From JAWPMT01 sp965242775 (lineage in GTDB: Bacteria; Bacteroidota; Bacteroidia; Cytophagales; Cyclobacteriaceae), in contig CBDETI010000024.1 of NCBI GenBank assembly GCA_965242775.1, positions 248,001 through 312,000 of the forward strand: a stretch of DNA of 64,000 nt, in the 5' to 3' direction. Under the pieces are notes generated by a model. The model worked only from the letters and a program-made list of their open reading frames with translations, did not search any database and had not been told where the DNA came from. Positions 18,032 through 27,217 of the stretch are shown in pieces (position 1 is the stretch's first letter; every line of letters begins with the position of its first letter). The position numbers and the translations under genes are program-made.

Positions 18032-18472
18032 ATGGCAGGCGTAAACAAAGTAATCCTGGTTGGTAGACTAGGTAAAGATCCTGAAGTCCGACACCTGGAT
18101 TCAGGGGTGGCGGTTGCTTCTTTTCCAATTGCAACATCCGAAACCTACAAGGATAGAAACACAGGCGAGCGCCGTGAAAATACCGAATGGCACAACATCG
18201 TATTGTGGAGGGGCCTGGCGGAAGTAGCCGAAAAGTACTTGAAGAAAGGTGATCAGGTTTATATTGAGGGCAAACTCCGGACCCGGTCCTGGGAAAAGGA
18301 TGGCATTACCCGGTATACCACAGAAATTGTGGGCGACAATATGAACATGTTGGGAGGTGGTTCACAGGGTGGCGGCTCGCAAGCAGCTCCTATGCCTGGT
18401 GCCTCTGATTATGCGGGTTATGAAAACACCGCCACAACGGAAAGTAACGTCTCTGACGACCTTCCGTTCTAA
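18032..18472 (+). CDS. ssb: Single-stranded DNA-binding protein
   Basis: A 146-residue SSB. The N-terminal OB fold begins MAGVNKVILVGRLGKDPEVR and continues through WHNIVLWRGLAEVAEKYLKKGDQVYIEGKL. A Gly/Gln/Ser-rich linker follows, and the protein ends in the acidic tip DDLPF, which recruits repair and replication partners such as RecG and RecQ. It lies 12 bp after mutY and just before gldE. SSB near recG and mutY makes functional sense, as RecG is a known SSB-tip partner. Confidence 0.96.
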   Translation: MAGVNKVILVGRLGKDPEVRHLDSGVAVASFPIATSETYKDRNTGERRENTEWHNIVLWRGLAEVAEKYLKKGDQVYIEGKLRTRSWEKDGITRYTTEIVGDNMNMLGGGSQGGGSQAAPMPGASDYAGYENTATTESNVSDDLPF

Positions 18473-18493
18473 GTTTCACCAAACGAATGCTCA

Positions 18494-19819
18494 TTGGAAA
18501 TACCTCCTGACGATCCTTACCCGTCGATCTTACTAGCCATTAACAGCTTACCTTTAACCTTTTTCTTTGTTAATGGCATCGTACTACTGGCATTGATATT
18601 TCTTTCCGGATTGGTGTCCGGATCGGAAGTCGCTTACTTCTCTCTTACCGATGATGAACTCGGCCGGTTGAAAACCTCCGCCGCCCCAAGGGATAAAAAG
18701 GCTATTAGCCTAATGTCCAAGCCCCGAGGACTGTTAGCTACCATTTTGATCATCAATAACCTTGTCAACATTTTGATCATCACTATATCTGCCTATGCGA
18801 CCTGGCAATTGGTAGGTGATAAAAATGCCACCGGTGCAGCCCTGGTGATTTTAACAACCACCATCACAGTTTTCATCATCTTTTTTGGGGAGATCATTCC
18901 CAAAGTATTTGCCTCCTCGAGGAGCTATGATTTTGCAAGAAGTACGGCACCCTTTTTGTTTTTAGGTGAAAAGCTATTTCGGCCATTGTCGTGGTTTCTA
19001 ATATCAATTAGCTCCCTTATCGAAAAACGAATTCAAATGAGAGGGTACAACCTTTCGGTGGATGAGTTAAATCAGGCCCTGGAAATCACTACAGAAGGAG
19101 AGGCTTCCGAAGAAGAAAGAGGTATACTCAAGGGAATTGTGAACTTTGGAACCCTTTCGGTCAAACAAGTGATGAAATCCCGAGTGGATCTGACTGCCTT
19201 GGACCTTGAGACCGATTTTCATGAATTGATGGATCAGGTAAATAAAACCGGGTATTCGCGAATCCCGATTTACTCCGAAACAATTGACAAAATCGAGGGC
19301 ATACTTTATATCAAAGACCTGCTCCCACACCTTGATAAGGAGGAAGATTTCCAGTGGCAAACCCTGTTGAGACCTGTCTTTTATGTCCCTGAAAGCAAGA
19401 AAATAGACGATCTATTCAAAGACTTTCAGGAAAAACAAGTGCATATGGCCATCGTGGTAGATGAATATGGCGGGACCGAAGGGCTCATTACACTGGAAGA
19501 TATCATCGAGGAAATCGTAGGAGAAATAAATGACGAATTTGACGAAGAAAGCGACATCACCTACAACAAATTAGATTCCAACACATTTGTGTTTGAAGGG
19601 AAAACCTCACTCAACGATTTTTGCAAGGTCCTACAAATAGAAACGGATCGATTCGAAGAAATTAAAGGAGAAAGCGAGTCCCTAGGCGGGTTAATCCTTG
19701 AACTCAATAGAAAACTTCCAAAGGCCGGCGAGAAAATACGTTTTGAGGAGTTTCATTTTACAATTGTGGCAGTAGACCAAAAACGGATAAAACGCGTTAG
19801 GGTATTTCTGGAGAGATGA
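18494..19819 (+). CDS. gldE: Gliding motility-associated protein GldE (CNNM/CBS/CorC family)
   Basis: A 441-residue membrane protein. Residues about 20-160 form the DUF21/CNNM membrane domain with several hydrophobic helices (NGIVLLALIFLSGLVSGSEVAYFS, ATILIINNLVNILIITISAY). A CBS-domain pair follows at about 215-330 (VMKSRVDLTALD, AIVVDEYGGTEGLITLEDII), and the C-terminus is the CorC/HlyC domain. Its place directly upstream of gldD, with a 4-bp overlap, and downstream of ssb identifies it as GldE, which supports gliding and type IX secretion alongside GldD. The start is TTG 18494; no in-frame ATG gives the full membrane domain. Confidence 0.93.
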   Translation: MEIPPDDPYPSILLAINSLPLTFFFVNGIVLLALIFLSGLVSGSEVAYFSLTDDELGRLKTSAAPRDKKAISLMSKPRGLLATILIINNLVNILIITISAYATWQLVGDKNATGAALVILTTTITVFIIFFGEIIPKVFASSRSYDFARSTAPFLFLGEKLFRPLSWFLISISSLIEKRIQMRGYNLSVDELNQALEITTEGEASEEERGILKGIVNFGTLSVKQVMKSRVDLTALDLETDFHELMDQVNKTGYSRIPIYSETIDKIEGILYIKDLLPHLDKEEDFQWQTLLRPVFYVPESKKIDDLFKDFQEKQVHMAIVVDEYGGTEGLITLEDIIEEIVGEINDEFDEESDITYNKLDSNTFVFEGKTSLNDFCKVLQIETDRFEEIKGESESLGGLILELNRKLPKAGEKIRFEEFHFTIVAVDQKRIKRVRVFLER

Positions 19820-20385
19820 GACATTTAATCACCGGGATAATGGTAATGGTGTTGGTGGGTTGTGGCGGCGACTATCTTCCAAAACCAAAAGGATACAACA
19901 GGATCCCGCTGCCTGAGGCGGTTTATCAATCTTTGCCAGATACCCTTCCCTACCAGTTTGAATATTCGAAACATGCGCAATTGCTCAGGGATTCTTCGTG
20001 GGTCTCCGAACGATATTGGATAGACCTGTATTATCCCTACTTCGATGCCAATGTGCAGATCACTTACAAGCCTGTAGTCAACCGGGAAGTTTCCGACGAA
20101 TACCTTAACGATAGTTACCGACTCACATCCAAGCACAATATCAAGGCTTATGCTATTGAAGAAAAGATTCTTGTCCTGAAAAGTGGCAATGTCGCGTCAG
20201 TTACCGAACTGGAAGGTGAAGTACCCAGCCAGTTCCAATTCCACATCACAGATAGCACTCACCATTTTCTAAGAGGAGCCCTTTACTTCAAACTGGCAGG
20301 AAAAAATGATTCCTTACGCCCTGCAATCGATTTTATCAAGAACGATATCGTTCATTTACTCAACACACTTGAGTGGAGTGAGTAA
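19816..20385 (+). CDS. gldD: Gliding motility lipoprotein GldD
   Basis: A 189-residue lipoprotein with lipobox LVGC (cysteine 16). The conserved GldD features are visible: YLPKPKGYNRIPLPE right after the anchor, the LPYQFEYSK segment, and YWIDLYYPYFDANVQITYKPV in the middle. GldD is required for gliding and for type IX secretion in Flavobacterium, though its molecular role is unknown. It begins within the last codons of gldE (ATGA overlap), so the two are translationally coupled. recG follows after 39 bp. Confidence 0.95.
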   Translation: MRHLITGIMVMVLVGCGGDYLPKPKGYNRIPLPEAVYQSLPDTLPYQFEYSKHAQLLRDSSWVSERYWIDLYYPYFDANVQITYKPVVNREVSDEYLNDSYRLTSKHNIKAYAIEEKILVLKSGNVASVTELEGEVPSQFQFHITDSTHHFLRGALYFKLAGKNDSLRPAIDFIKNDIVHLLNTLEWSE

Positions 20386-20424
20386 ACGGCTGGCCTACTC
20401 CATCTGCAGGAATTATATTTAGGC

Positions 20425-22518
20425 ATGTCTGATTTTTTTTCCAAAAGCCTTACCTACTTAAAAGGTGTCGGACCGCAAAGGGCTGAGCTTTTAGAAAAAG
20501 AACTGGAACTTAGAACTTATGCAGACCTGCTTCAATACTATCCCTTTCGATACGAAGATCGAACAAGATTCTTCAAAATCAAGGAGTTGAATGATTCACT
20601 GCCTTATGTCCAAATCATCGGGCAGATCCGGCGATTCGAATTGGTCGGGTTCAAAAGAAAACAGCGGCTAAAGGCGATTTTCCAAGATGACACAGGAGAG
20701 TTGGAACTAGTTTGGTTCCAGGGTATTAAATGGGTGCAACAACGGATCAAGGTGGGAGTAAAGTACATCGCTTTTGGAAAAGTATCCCGATTTGGAAGCG
20801 TATGGAATATGGCTCATCCGGAGCTGGAGCCGGCCACAGAACAGACGCTAAAGGGCGTGAGCCTAATGCCCATCTACCACACCACTGAGAAACTGAAGAA
20901 AAAGTTTATCGACAGCAAGACTATTAGCAAAATGCAAAAAATGCTGCTTGTCGAGTGCATGAATCACATCTCCGAAAACCTGGCTGATCATTTAATTAAG
21001 CAGTACCAGCTGATCGACAAGAAAACCGCCCTTGTCAGTATTCACTTCCCAAGAAATACAGACATCCTCAACCAAGCCAAGTATCGATTGAAGTTTGAAG
21101 AGCTTTTCTATGTTCAACTGCGGCTGATCAAAATGAAGATCGGCAGGACAGAGAAATTCAGAGGTATTACCTTTTCACAGAGTGATTTGCTCAACACTTT
21201 TTACAATAACCACCTGCCATTTACACTTACGAACGCACAAAAACGGGTCGTAAAAGAAATATATCAGGATTTCCGATCGGGAAAGCAAATGAATCGATTG
21301 GTCCAGGGGGATGTGGGCAGTGGCAAAACGATGGTCGCATTTCTTTGCATGCTTATCGCAATCGGCAACGATACGCAATGTGCGTTCATGGCGCCAACGG
21401 AGATACTTGCCGATCAACATTTCAAAGGCCTTCGAGAACTTGCAGTACCGCTTGGCCTGCGAATTGAAAAACTTACTGGTTCCAGCAAAAAAAGTGAAAG
21501 AACACCCATCCATGAGGGTCTGGAAAATGGGGACATCCAAATTCTGGTGGGAACACACGCCCTCCTCGAGGACAAAGTTCAATTCAAGCAATTGGGGTTA
21601 GCTATCGTTGATGAACAACATCGGTTTGGTGTTGCCCAGCGAGCCAAATTGTGGAATAAAAATGTAGGTACCTATCCACACGTATTGGTAATGACAGCCA
21701 CTCCGATCCCGCGAACATTGGCCCTGACATTGTATGGGGATCTGGATATTTCGATCATTGATGAGTTGCCTGAAGGCCGGAAACCCATCGAAACAACTCA
21801 CTTTCGGGATAGTCACCGCTTACGCGTGTTCGGCTTTATCCAGAAGGAAATGGAAAAGGGAAGGCAGGTTTATATCGTCTATCCCTTGATAGAGGAATCT
21901 GAAAAGCTCGATTACAAAGACCTGATGGATGGGTATGAGAGCATCTGTAGACGCTTTCCCGAAGTGCCCGTTTCTATTGTTCATGGAAAGATGAAACCCT
22001 CTGCCAAAGATTTTGAAATGCAGCGTTTTGTGGCCAACGAAACGAAGATCATGGTGGCCACCACCGTGATCGAAGTGGGCGTAAATGTTCCAAACGCAAC
22101 GGTAATGGTAATTGAGAATGCGGAAAAATTTGGTTTGTCGCAATTGCATCAACTACGTGGACGGGTAGGTCGGGGCGGCGATCAGTCATTTTGCATTTTG
22201 ATGACAAGCGACAAACTCACCAAGGAGGCCCGGGCGAGAATAGCCAAAATGGTAGAGACCAATGACGGCTTTCAAATTGCCGAAACAGATTTACAACTTC
22301 GGGGCCCTGGCGATTTGATGGGCACCCAACAAAGTGGCGCCTTAGACCTGCTTATTTCGGACCTGAGTGCTGACGGTAGAATCCTTCAATTGGCTCGCAA
22401 TGCGGCCAGTGATCTGCTGGATGAAGACCCAGAGTTAAGACTTCAAAAAAACATGGTAATCGCCAACCACATCCGCTCTCTGAAAAAATCAGTTGTCAAC
22501 TGGAGCAGGATCGGCTAG
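20425..22518 (+). CDS. recG: ATP-dependent DNA helicase RecG
   Basis: RecG reverses stalled forks and migrates branched DNA. This 697-residue protein has the wedge/OB domain in the N-terminal third, then helicase motifs: Walker A GDVGSGKTMVAF (about residue 294), DEQHRFG (motif II), TATPIPRTLAL (motif III), ATTVIEVGVNVPNA (motif V) and HQLRGRVGRGG (motif VI). The length is normal. It probably ends the mutY-ssb-gldE-gldD-recG transcript. Its TAG interlocks with the stop of the convergent DinB-family gene in a 4-bp CTAG. Confidence 0.97.
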   Translation: MSDFFSKSLTYLKGVGPQRAELLEKELELRTYADLLQYYPFRYEDRTRFFKIKELNDSLPYVQIIGQIRRFELVGFKRKQRLKAIFQDDTGELELVWFQGIKWVQQRIKVGVKYIAFGKVSRFGSVWNMAHPELEPATEQTLKGVSLMPIYHTTEKLKKKFIDSKTISKMQKMLLVECMNHISENLADHLIKQYQLIDKKTALVSIHFPRNTDILNQAKYRLKFEELFYVQLRLIKMKIGRTEKFRGITFSQSDLLNTFYNNHLPFTLTNAQKRVVKEIYQDFRSGKQMNRLVQGDVGSGKTMVAFLCMLIAIGNDTQCAFMAPTEILADQHFKGLRELAVPLGLRIEKLTGSSKKSERTPIHEGLENGDIQILVGTHALLEDKVQFKQLGLAIVDEQHRFGVAQRAKLWNKNVGTYPHVLVMTATPIPRTLALTLYGDLDISIIDELPEGRKPIETTHFRDSHRLRVFGFIQKEMEKGRQVYIVYPLIEESEKLDYKDLMDGYESICRRFPEVPVSIVHGKMKPSAKDFEMQRFVANETKIMVATTVIEVGVNVPNATVMVIENAEKFGLSQLHQLRGRVGRGGDQSFCILMTSDKLTKEARARIAKMVETNDGFQIAETDLQLRGPGDLMGTQQSGALDLLISDLSADGRILQLARNAASDLLDEDPELRLQKNMVIANHIRSLKKSVVNWSRIG

Positions 22519-23084
22519 GCTGTCTTCGCTGTGACTGTCGCATTGATGATATTCCTGATCTGCTGAGCATGACGCAAGTTGTGTGCATGAATAAATTTCA
22601 TAGCGTCACCAACATAAAATTTCAAAATAGGACCAAGGGCTGTCACCACTTTAAATGATCGGAGGTTTTTGCCTTCTAGCTTCTCCAGAGCAGCTTCAAA
22701 GCGGTCCAGGTTCTTACCAAACCTCTCGAGACAGGCAAGAGAGCTCAGGCTTTCTGAAGGTATGAAGGGTTTGAGCGTTTTCATCTTATGTTTTATCTCG
22801 CCACCGTGCGCAGGTGCCAGCATCTTGGAAAAGTAACTTGCAAGAAAGGCTGGATTAAAACGTGATTGATTGGCATCCGCTACGTCAGGTAGCTTTTGCT
22901 CAATCTGATCCAGATAAAGCTCCGTCGCTTTATTCATGTGGTCAACACACTGTACCACATTCCAACCACCCTCGGCAGGAGTAATAGTTAAATTTTCTGA
23001 TCCGTAGTTTTGCAACTGGTGGAACAGTTGCCGTAACTCGTTATTTTGATCGCGAAGATCATTTAGTAGTTCAGCACTTTGCAT
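22515..23084 (-). CDS. DinB-superfamily protein (putative metal-dependent)
   Basis: About 189 residues from ATG 23084 (MQSAELLNDL); the frame runs 45 bp further up but that leader is unlikely. It is a four-helix-bundle protein of the DinB/YfiT type. The expected metal-ligand histidines are visible in CVDHMNKA (N-terminal third) and HAHNLRHAQQI near the C-terminus. Such proteins are often thiol transferases or stress proteins; the substrate here cannot be told. Its gene ends inside the recG stop and lies downstream of the Crp/Fnr regulator gene on the same strand. Confidence 0.85.
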   Translation of the reverse strand: MQSAELLNDLRDQNNELRQLFHQLQNYGSENLTITPAEGGWNVVQCVDHMNKATELYLDQIEQKLPDVADANQSRFNPAFLASYFSKMLAPAHGGEIKHKMKTLKPFIPSESLSSLACLERFGKNLDRFEAALEKLEGKNLRSFKVVTALGPILKFYVGDAMKFIHAHNLRHAQQIRNIINATVTAKTA

Positions 23085-23147
23085 ATGACCTTTTTTTTCA
23101 AAAGTAGAATCTGGCCAACAGGACTCCATTGATCTAGATCAAGAAAA

Positions 23148-23732
23148 TCATCGGGACTTCTTTCGCAGACGACTCAAGGTTTCTGGCGTCATTCCAAGGT
23201 ACGAGGCCAAGTGCTTTTGAGGTACTAACTGAAAAATGTGTGGGCTCTGCGTTAGCAATCGCTCGTATCGCTCTTCAGCCGAGAAAGATCGCGACTCAAT
23301 TTGCCGACGAGACATTCCGATAAGAATTTGTTCAGTGAATAGTCGACCCCAACGTTCAAAACACTTGAATTGGTCCATGAGCGTCTGTAATCGCCCATGG
23401 TAAATAGTCAATATGTGCGCGTCAGTCAAAGCCTGAATACACCATTCCGAGGGCGTACGGGCAAGCATGGAATCGTATGCACCAGAGTAATCGCCATCAT
23501 ATGAAAATCCAATGCTGATATCCTCCCCCTCACGCAGGGCATACCCTCGTACTACACCTGAATGTACGTAGTAGAAGTGGTTTTCGACCTGGCCTATCTG
23601 GGTTAAAACGTGTCCTTTGGCTATCCGCCGCTCCACCCACTCGCTTGAAAAGGCTTGCCATTCGGCATCACTCATCGGCACCAGCTTCTCTACCTGATGT
23701 CGTAACCCATCGAAAATGGAAGCCGCAGGCAT
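23148..23732 (-). CDS. Crp/Fnr-family transcriptional regulator
   Basis: A 194-residue regulator with a cyclic-nucleotide-binding-type beta barrel (residues about 30-120: HVLTQIGQVENHFYYVHSGVVRGY) and a C-terminal helix-turn-helix (KHLASYLGMTPETLSRLRK). The Fnr-type iron-sulfur cysteines are absent, so it does not sense oxygen that way. In this Bacteroidota subgroup the ligand is usually unknown. It sits between a 7TM protein gene (5 bp upstream, same strand) and the DinB gene, so the three may form one transcript and one response unit. Confidence 0.88.
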   Translation of the reverse strand: MPAASIFDGLRHQVEKLVPMSDAEWQAFSSEWVERRIAKGHVLTQIGQVENHFYYVHSGVVRGYALREGEDISIGFSYDGDYSGAYDSMLARTPSEWCIQALTDAHILTIYHGRLQTLMDQFKCFERWGRLFTEQILIGMSRRQIESRSFSAEERYERLLTQSPHIFQLVPQKHLASYLGMTPETLSRLRKKSR

Positions 23733-23737
23733 AGGGG

Positions 23738-24427
23738 CTAACGCTTAACCTGACCCAGTTTCAGGTAACTCTGGTATTGAAAATAGGCACCCAGAAACAT
23801 GAAAATATGGGCAAAGTCGCGGTGATTAAAGAATGTGTGAAGAATAACCGGCTTGTTAAAAATATAAACTGCGATCAGTAGCGCCACTGTTGCATAGATC
23901 ATCTGCAAACTCCCCAGATCCTTGGTTTTGTAGTAGACAAATAAATGAAACCCAAAAACAACAATGATAAAGCCGTAGGCGCTATGAAATTCAACATATC
24001 TAAAGTGGACGGAATACACCACAAATCCAATGAGTACGACAAGCTCGACAATATTGGCAATCAGGAAGAAATCCCCCAGTCGTTTTGAAACAAGTCGGTT
24101 GGCATACTTGATCGATGACCGCTCGATGAGCCCTACCGCTAACATGCTAATGATCCAGCCGACCAACTTCCATCGATCACCTACCAAATACAAAAAACCG
24201 TGACCAATAAAGCCTCCCCATGTTGTGGCAAGGCCCATCATCAGGAAATAATATTTCAAGTAAGTGTAGGTTCTGCCTTTTTCCGGGTCTTTGTGCATTT
24301 TATAAAAGGCGTAAAAGCACATCACCGAGATCAATAGATTGGTGACAACAGTCACTGGCTCCATAAGGGTGATCCCGAAGAGGTCAATCCCCGGTTGTAC
24401 AATTTTGGTAACGTCTACCTGGTCCAT
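23738..24427 (-). CDS. Seven-helix membrane protein (DUF6962-like)
   Basis: A 229-residue integral membrane protein with about seven hydrophobic helices and short loops. Histidines recur at helix ends: GGFIGHGFLYL, EFHSAYG and HTFFNHRDFAHIFMF. I recall similar proteins as DUF6962; the assignment is tentative. The histidine pattern loosely recalls CREST-type membrane hydrolases, but the spacing does not clearly match. It is directly upstream of the Crp/Fnr gene with 5 bp between them, so the two are probably cotranscribed. No function is assigned. Confidence 0.75.
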   Translation of the reverse strand: MDQVDVTKIVQPGIDLFGITLMEPVTVVTNLLISVMCFYAFYKMHKDPEKGRTYTYLKYYFLMMGLATTWGGFIGHGFLYLVGDRWKLVGWIISMLAVGLIERSSIKYANRLVSKRLGDFFLIANIVELVVLIGFVVYSVHFRYVEFHSAYGFIIVVFGFHLFVYYKTKDLGSLQMIYATVALLIAVYIFNKPVILHTFFNHRDFAHIFMFLGAYFQYQSYLKLGQVKR

Positions 24428-24533
24428 GGTTCAATATTACGTAGATTCTGTACGATGATGAAGGCTATTGCCTTGGCTGGCTTTTATTTTCTCCGGATTT
24501 GGTCGCATCTTTAATATTATATCTGGCATTGTC

Positions 24534-24962
24534 ATGGAAAAAAAGATCATCAAGCTATTAACCCTGCAAATTGAACGGCTCGAGGCCCAAGATTTCGATT
24601 TGGATGCCTGGAAAAGTGGCGCAGAAACGCTGTTAGGAAAATTTTTTGATCCCAGCGATGGTCGAATCAAGCAAATCAAAGAATTAAAAATCGACTATAG
24701 CAGCTGGGCGCTGCGGGATTCGAATGCCAATTACAACCCCGTTGAAAGTTGTAAGAGAAAGGGTCGGGCCATTTTACAAACGGCTATTGACGAAATCTCT
24801 GTGTTGGGAATCAAGTCCGCACCTGATCCTTATGACCGGTTACGGAAACACCTAAAAGAAGAACAGGTCAGGGAAATATCAGCATCGAAAAAGAAAGAGA
24901 AGATCCTAATGACCATGAAAAAAGATCAATTGGTGAAGATTGTCTCCGACTTTCTAAATTGA
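24534..24962 (+). CDS. Hypothetical protein
   Basis: A 142-residue soluble, charged and helical protein from ATG 24534 (MEKKIIKLLTLQIERLEAQDFDLDAWK). The frame extends upstream to 24468, but the extra leader overlaps the promoter side of the divergent 7TM gene. No signal peptide, transmembrane segment or known motif is seen; the C-terminal third is Lys/Glu-rich. I do not recognise the family. It is a single gene convergent with the small heat shock protein gene. Confidence 0.7.
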   Translation: MEKKIIKLLTLQIERLEAQDFDLDAWKSGAETLLGKFFDPSDGRIKQIKELKIDYSSWALRDSNANYNPVESCKRKGRAILQTAIDEISVLGIKSAPDPYDRLRKHLKEEQVREISASKKKEKILMTMKKDQLVKIVSDFLN

Positions 24963-24980
24963 TTCAGTTTCCGGGACAGG

Positions 24981-25358
24981 TCAGATTTTTTTGATGATGT
25001 CAACCTCGCGATGATATCCGTTGGCCAGGTCATTGAAGGGCATGACAATTGTTAGTATGCCATCCTCAAATTCCGCTGTTATCGACTCATAATCTACATC
25101 TGCATGAATTATTACACGATGCAGGAGGTGGGGTATGGGTGACCCGTCAAAGTTTATTTTATGAAATACAAGTAAGTTCTTCTGATCAATCTCAACGATG
25201 AAATCATCTGGATCTACTCCGGGGAGTTGCACTTGACATGTGTATTCATTCCTCTCTTTATTGAATGCCATGAATGGCATAGCTATACCACCGTCCAGGA
25301 CATTCATGACATAAGCTGTCTGTGCCAAATTTTTTGTAATATCTCTTCCAAATCTCAT
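24981..25358 (-). CDS. Small heat shock protein-like (Hsp20/alpha-crystallin)
   Basis: A protein of 125 residues from ATG 25358 (MRFGRDITKNLAQ), preceded by GGAG nine bases upstream; a longer frame to 25430 is less likely. The beta-sandwich pattern fits an alpha-crystallin domain: EYTCQVQLPGVDPDDFIVEIDQKNLLVFHK, then HRVIIHADVDYESITAEFEDGILTIVMP, where GILTI stands at the usual G-x-L position. The C-terminal I-x-I-like tail reads VDIIKKI. It would act as an ATP-independent holdase. It is shorter and more divergent than typical Hsp20, with no long N-terminal arm. Confidence 0.75.
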   Translation of the reverse strand: MRFGRDITKNLAQTAYVMNVLDGGIAMPFMAFNKERNEYTCQVQLPGVDPDDFIVEIDQKNLLVFHKINFDGSPIPHLLHRVIIHADVDYESITAEFEDGILTIVMPFNDLANGYHREVDIIKKI

Positions 25359-25592
25359 AACTACTCCAATTACAAACTGGTACGGACAATCGCCATGCCA
25401 GAAGGGTACCAGCTGGAATTTGCTTGCCATTTTGTCTGGCTTGCAACCAATTGCGACAAGCTGTCATCTAGCTTCTAGGGTATAGAAATACAATCCATCG
25501 GCAGAATTCTACAGTACAGTAGGAAACTTTCTGCTGTAGGGGATGTCCTTTTATTTATTTGAACGTGTCAAAAACTCAAAATTTCATCAACT

Positions 25593-26177
25593 ATGAAAAA
25601 AATCTTGTTTTTACCACTTGCACTACTTGTAACTGGTATGGCTTATGGTCAGCGACCAGATGTGCTGATCGGAAATGATTACGAGAGTATTTCCGGTTTC
25701 GGCGGTGTATTTATTTCTCTCTCGAGCCTTGGTGGCGATCTCGCGTCTTATACCGGCGGTGGCGGTGGTGTCTTATTGGACAATGCTTTCTATTTCGGAG
25801 GCTACGGCATGGGACTCAACGACGACCGACGGGTAACACTGGAAGGCAACGAATACGATGTTGATTTCCGCCATGGGGGATTCCTCATCGGCTACAATAT
25901 CAAACCGGAACGCCTTGTTCACCTTGGTGTTGGCACAAAGCTGGGATGGGGTAGTTTGGATTACAATGCCTTCGCTCCGGGTGTCGACAACCTCACTGAT
26001 CAAGTGTTTGTTGTCCACCCACAGGTTGAAGCAGAATTCAATATGACACATTGGTTCAAGCTAAACTTGGGAGCGGGCTACCAGCAGGTGATCGGCGTGG
26101 ACGATTTTGTCTACAATGAAAGCGATGTTAGTAGTCCTTCTTTCGAGATCCGGCTATTATTTGGATGGTTTTATTAA
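25593..26177 (+). CDS. Outer-membrane beta-barrel protein
   Basis: A 194-residue protein with a signal peptide (MKKILFLPLALLVTGMAYGQ) and a glycine-rich run of amphipathic strands (GGYGMGL, GGFLIGYNIK, LGVGTKLGWGSL, LNLGAGYQQVIG) closing in FEIRLLFGWFY with aromatic C-terminal residues, as in small outer-membrane barrels. Role unknown. The next gene, a LiaF-like membrane protein, begins 12 bp later, so the two are likely one envelope-related operon. Confidence 0.82.
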   Translation: MKKILFLPLALLVTGMAYGQRPDVLIGNDYESISGFGGVFISLSSLGGDLASYTGGGGGVLLDNAFYFGGYGMGLNDDRRVTLEGNEYDVDFRHGGFLIGYNIKPERLVHLGVGTKLGWGSLDYNAFAPGVDNLTDQVFVVHPQVEAEFNMTHWFKLNLGAGYQQVIGVDDFVYNESDVSSPSFEIRLLFGWFY

Positions 26178-26189
26178 TTTTCGAGACAT

Positions 26190-26843
26190 ATGGATAATAA
26201 AAGACTTGCAGTCGGAGGAATGATCATTGTAGTAGGCCTTTTTCTACTACTGGATAACCTCCGATTGATCCCCTACGAATTGTATTTCCTGCGTTCCTGG
26301 CAAATGCTGCTTATTGTAATTGGTGCTTTCAACTTACTTAGCGGAAAGCGCAATGCTGCCATTGTTTTGTTCGCCATAGGCGGATTCTTCTTACTAGAGG
26401 ATTACGGGCCCTATGACTTCAGGGATTTTTGGCCGGTAATAGTCATTATTGTAGGTGTGGCCTTTATACTGCGCAAAAAAAAGGATACGCCCGAATTCGA
26501 GAATAACGAAAACTTCTTTGACGAGATAAATGTCTTCGGGGGTGGGGACCAAAAATTTGCCAGCACCCAGCTTGAAGGAGGGCGCGTACTAAATGTATTT
26601 GGTGGTACCAATATTGATTTGAGGGACTCCTACCCGGTCAATGGAGCAGCGATAGAGATCTTTACCGTTTTCGGAGGTTGCGAGCTGATCGTGCCCGATG
26701 ATTGGAAAGTGAAAATTGAGGCGTTCTCGCTATTCGGAGGATTTAGTGACAACCGCGGCGGAACGAGCGTGACGCCCGACAGCCCTACAATTATCATTAA
26801 AGGCTTCACAATTTTTGGGGCAGGAGAAATCAAAAGTAGGTAG
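26190..26843 (+). CDS. LiaF/LiaI-like membrane protein with cell-wall-stress fold
   Basis: A 217-residue protein. The N-terminal half has four hydrophobic helices in two hairpins (MIIVVGLFLLLDNL, MLLIVIGAFNLL, IVLFAIGGFFLLEDY, FWPVIVIIVGVAFIL), typical of the LiaI/LiaF transmembrane domain. The C-terminal half repeats the beta-helix signature INVFGG, LNVFGGTNI, FTVFGGCEL and FSLFGGFSD. LiaF relatives sense or dampen envelope stress signalling in Firmicutes; in Bacteroidota the partner system is unclear. It follows the barrel gene closely and ends against the convergent DUF427 gene. Confidence 0.88.
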   Translation: MDNKRLAVGGMIIVVGLFLLLDNLRLIPYELYFLRSWQMLLIVIGAFNLLSGKRNAAIVLFAIGGFFLLEDYGPYDFRDFWPVIVIIVGVAFILRKKKDTPEFENNENFFDEINVFGGGDQKFASTQLEGGRVLNVFGGTNIDLRDSYPVNGAAIEIFTVFGGCELIVPDDWKVKIEAFSLFGGFSDNRGGTSVTPDSPTIIIKGFTIFGAGEIKSR

Positions 26844-26861
26844 TCGGCTATTCGACTACCT
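26838..26861. terminator. Hairpin between convergent genes
   Basis: AGGTAGTCG (26838-26846) and CGACTACCT (26853-26861) form a perfect 9-bp stem with a 6-base loop across the stops of the LiaF-like and DUF427 genes. There is no T-run on either side, so a bidirectional terminator is plausible but not certain. Confidence 0.5.
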
Positions 26862-27129
26862 CTACTCCTTTCCAAAAGGCGACATAATCTTTAATTTTTT
26901 TGGCCAACTCACTGGGCTCGGGATAATACCATGCGGCATCCTTGTTTTCATTGCCGTCAACGTCCAAGGTGAAATAGCTTGCTTCACCTTTCCAGGGACA
27001 AATCGTGTGGGTGTCGCTTGATTTGAAAAATTCCTTTTTTACAGATTCCTGAGGGAAATAATGATTGTTTTCTACAACTATGGTCTCATCGCTTTCGGCA
27101 ATCACCTGACCATTCCAAAGAGCTTTCAT
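26848..27129 (-). CDS. DUF427 family protein
   Basis: A 93-residue single-domain protein of the DUF427 family, recognised by KALWNGQVIAESDETIVVENNHYFP at the start, the THTICPWKGEASYFTL core (with its conserved CPWKG) and the C-terminal AWYYPEPSELAKKIKDYVAFW. The fold is a small beta barrel whose function is not established. It is a single gene between the LiaF-like gene (convergent) and the nitrilase gene (same strand, 88 bp away). Confidence 0.9.
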   Translation of the reverse strand: MKALWNGQVIAESDETIVVENNHYFPQESVKKEFFKSSDTHTICPWKGEASYFTLDVDGNENKDAAWYYPEPSELAKKIKDYVAFWKGVEVVE

Positions 27130-27217
27130 ATGCTGTCAAATAATTTCTGTGATAAACATACCAATCTAATCGGGACATTGTTGTTGAAATCTCTTCATTT
27201 GTTAGCACGCTTACTTT

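Noticed and set aside
25258..25478. Short reading frames on both strands overlapping the small heat shock gene
   Set aside because: They conflict with the alpha-crystallin-like gene and lack motifs.
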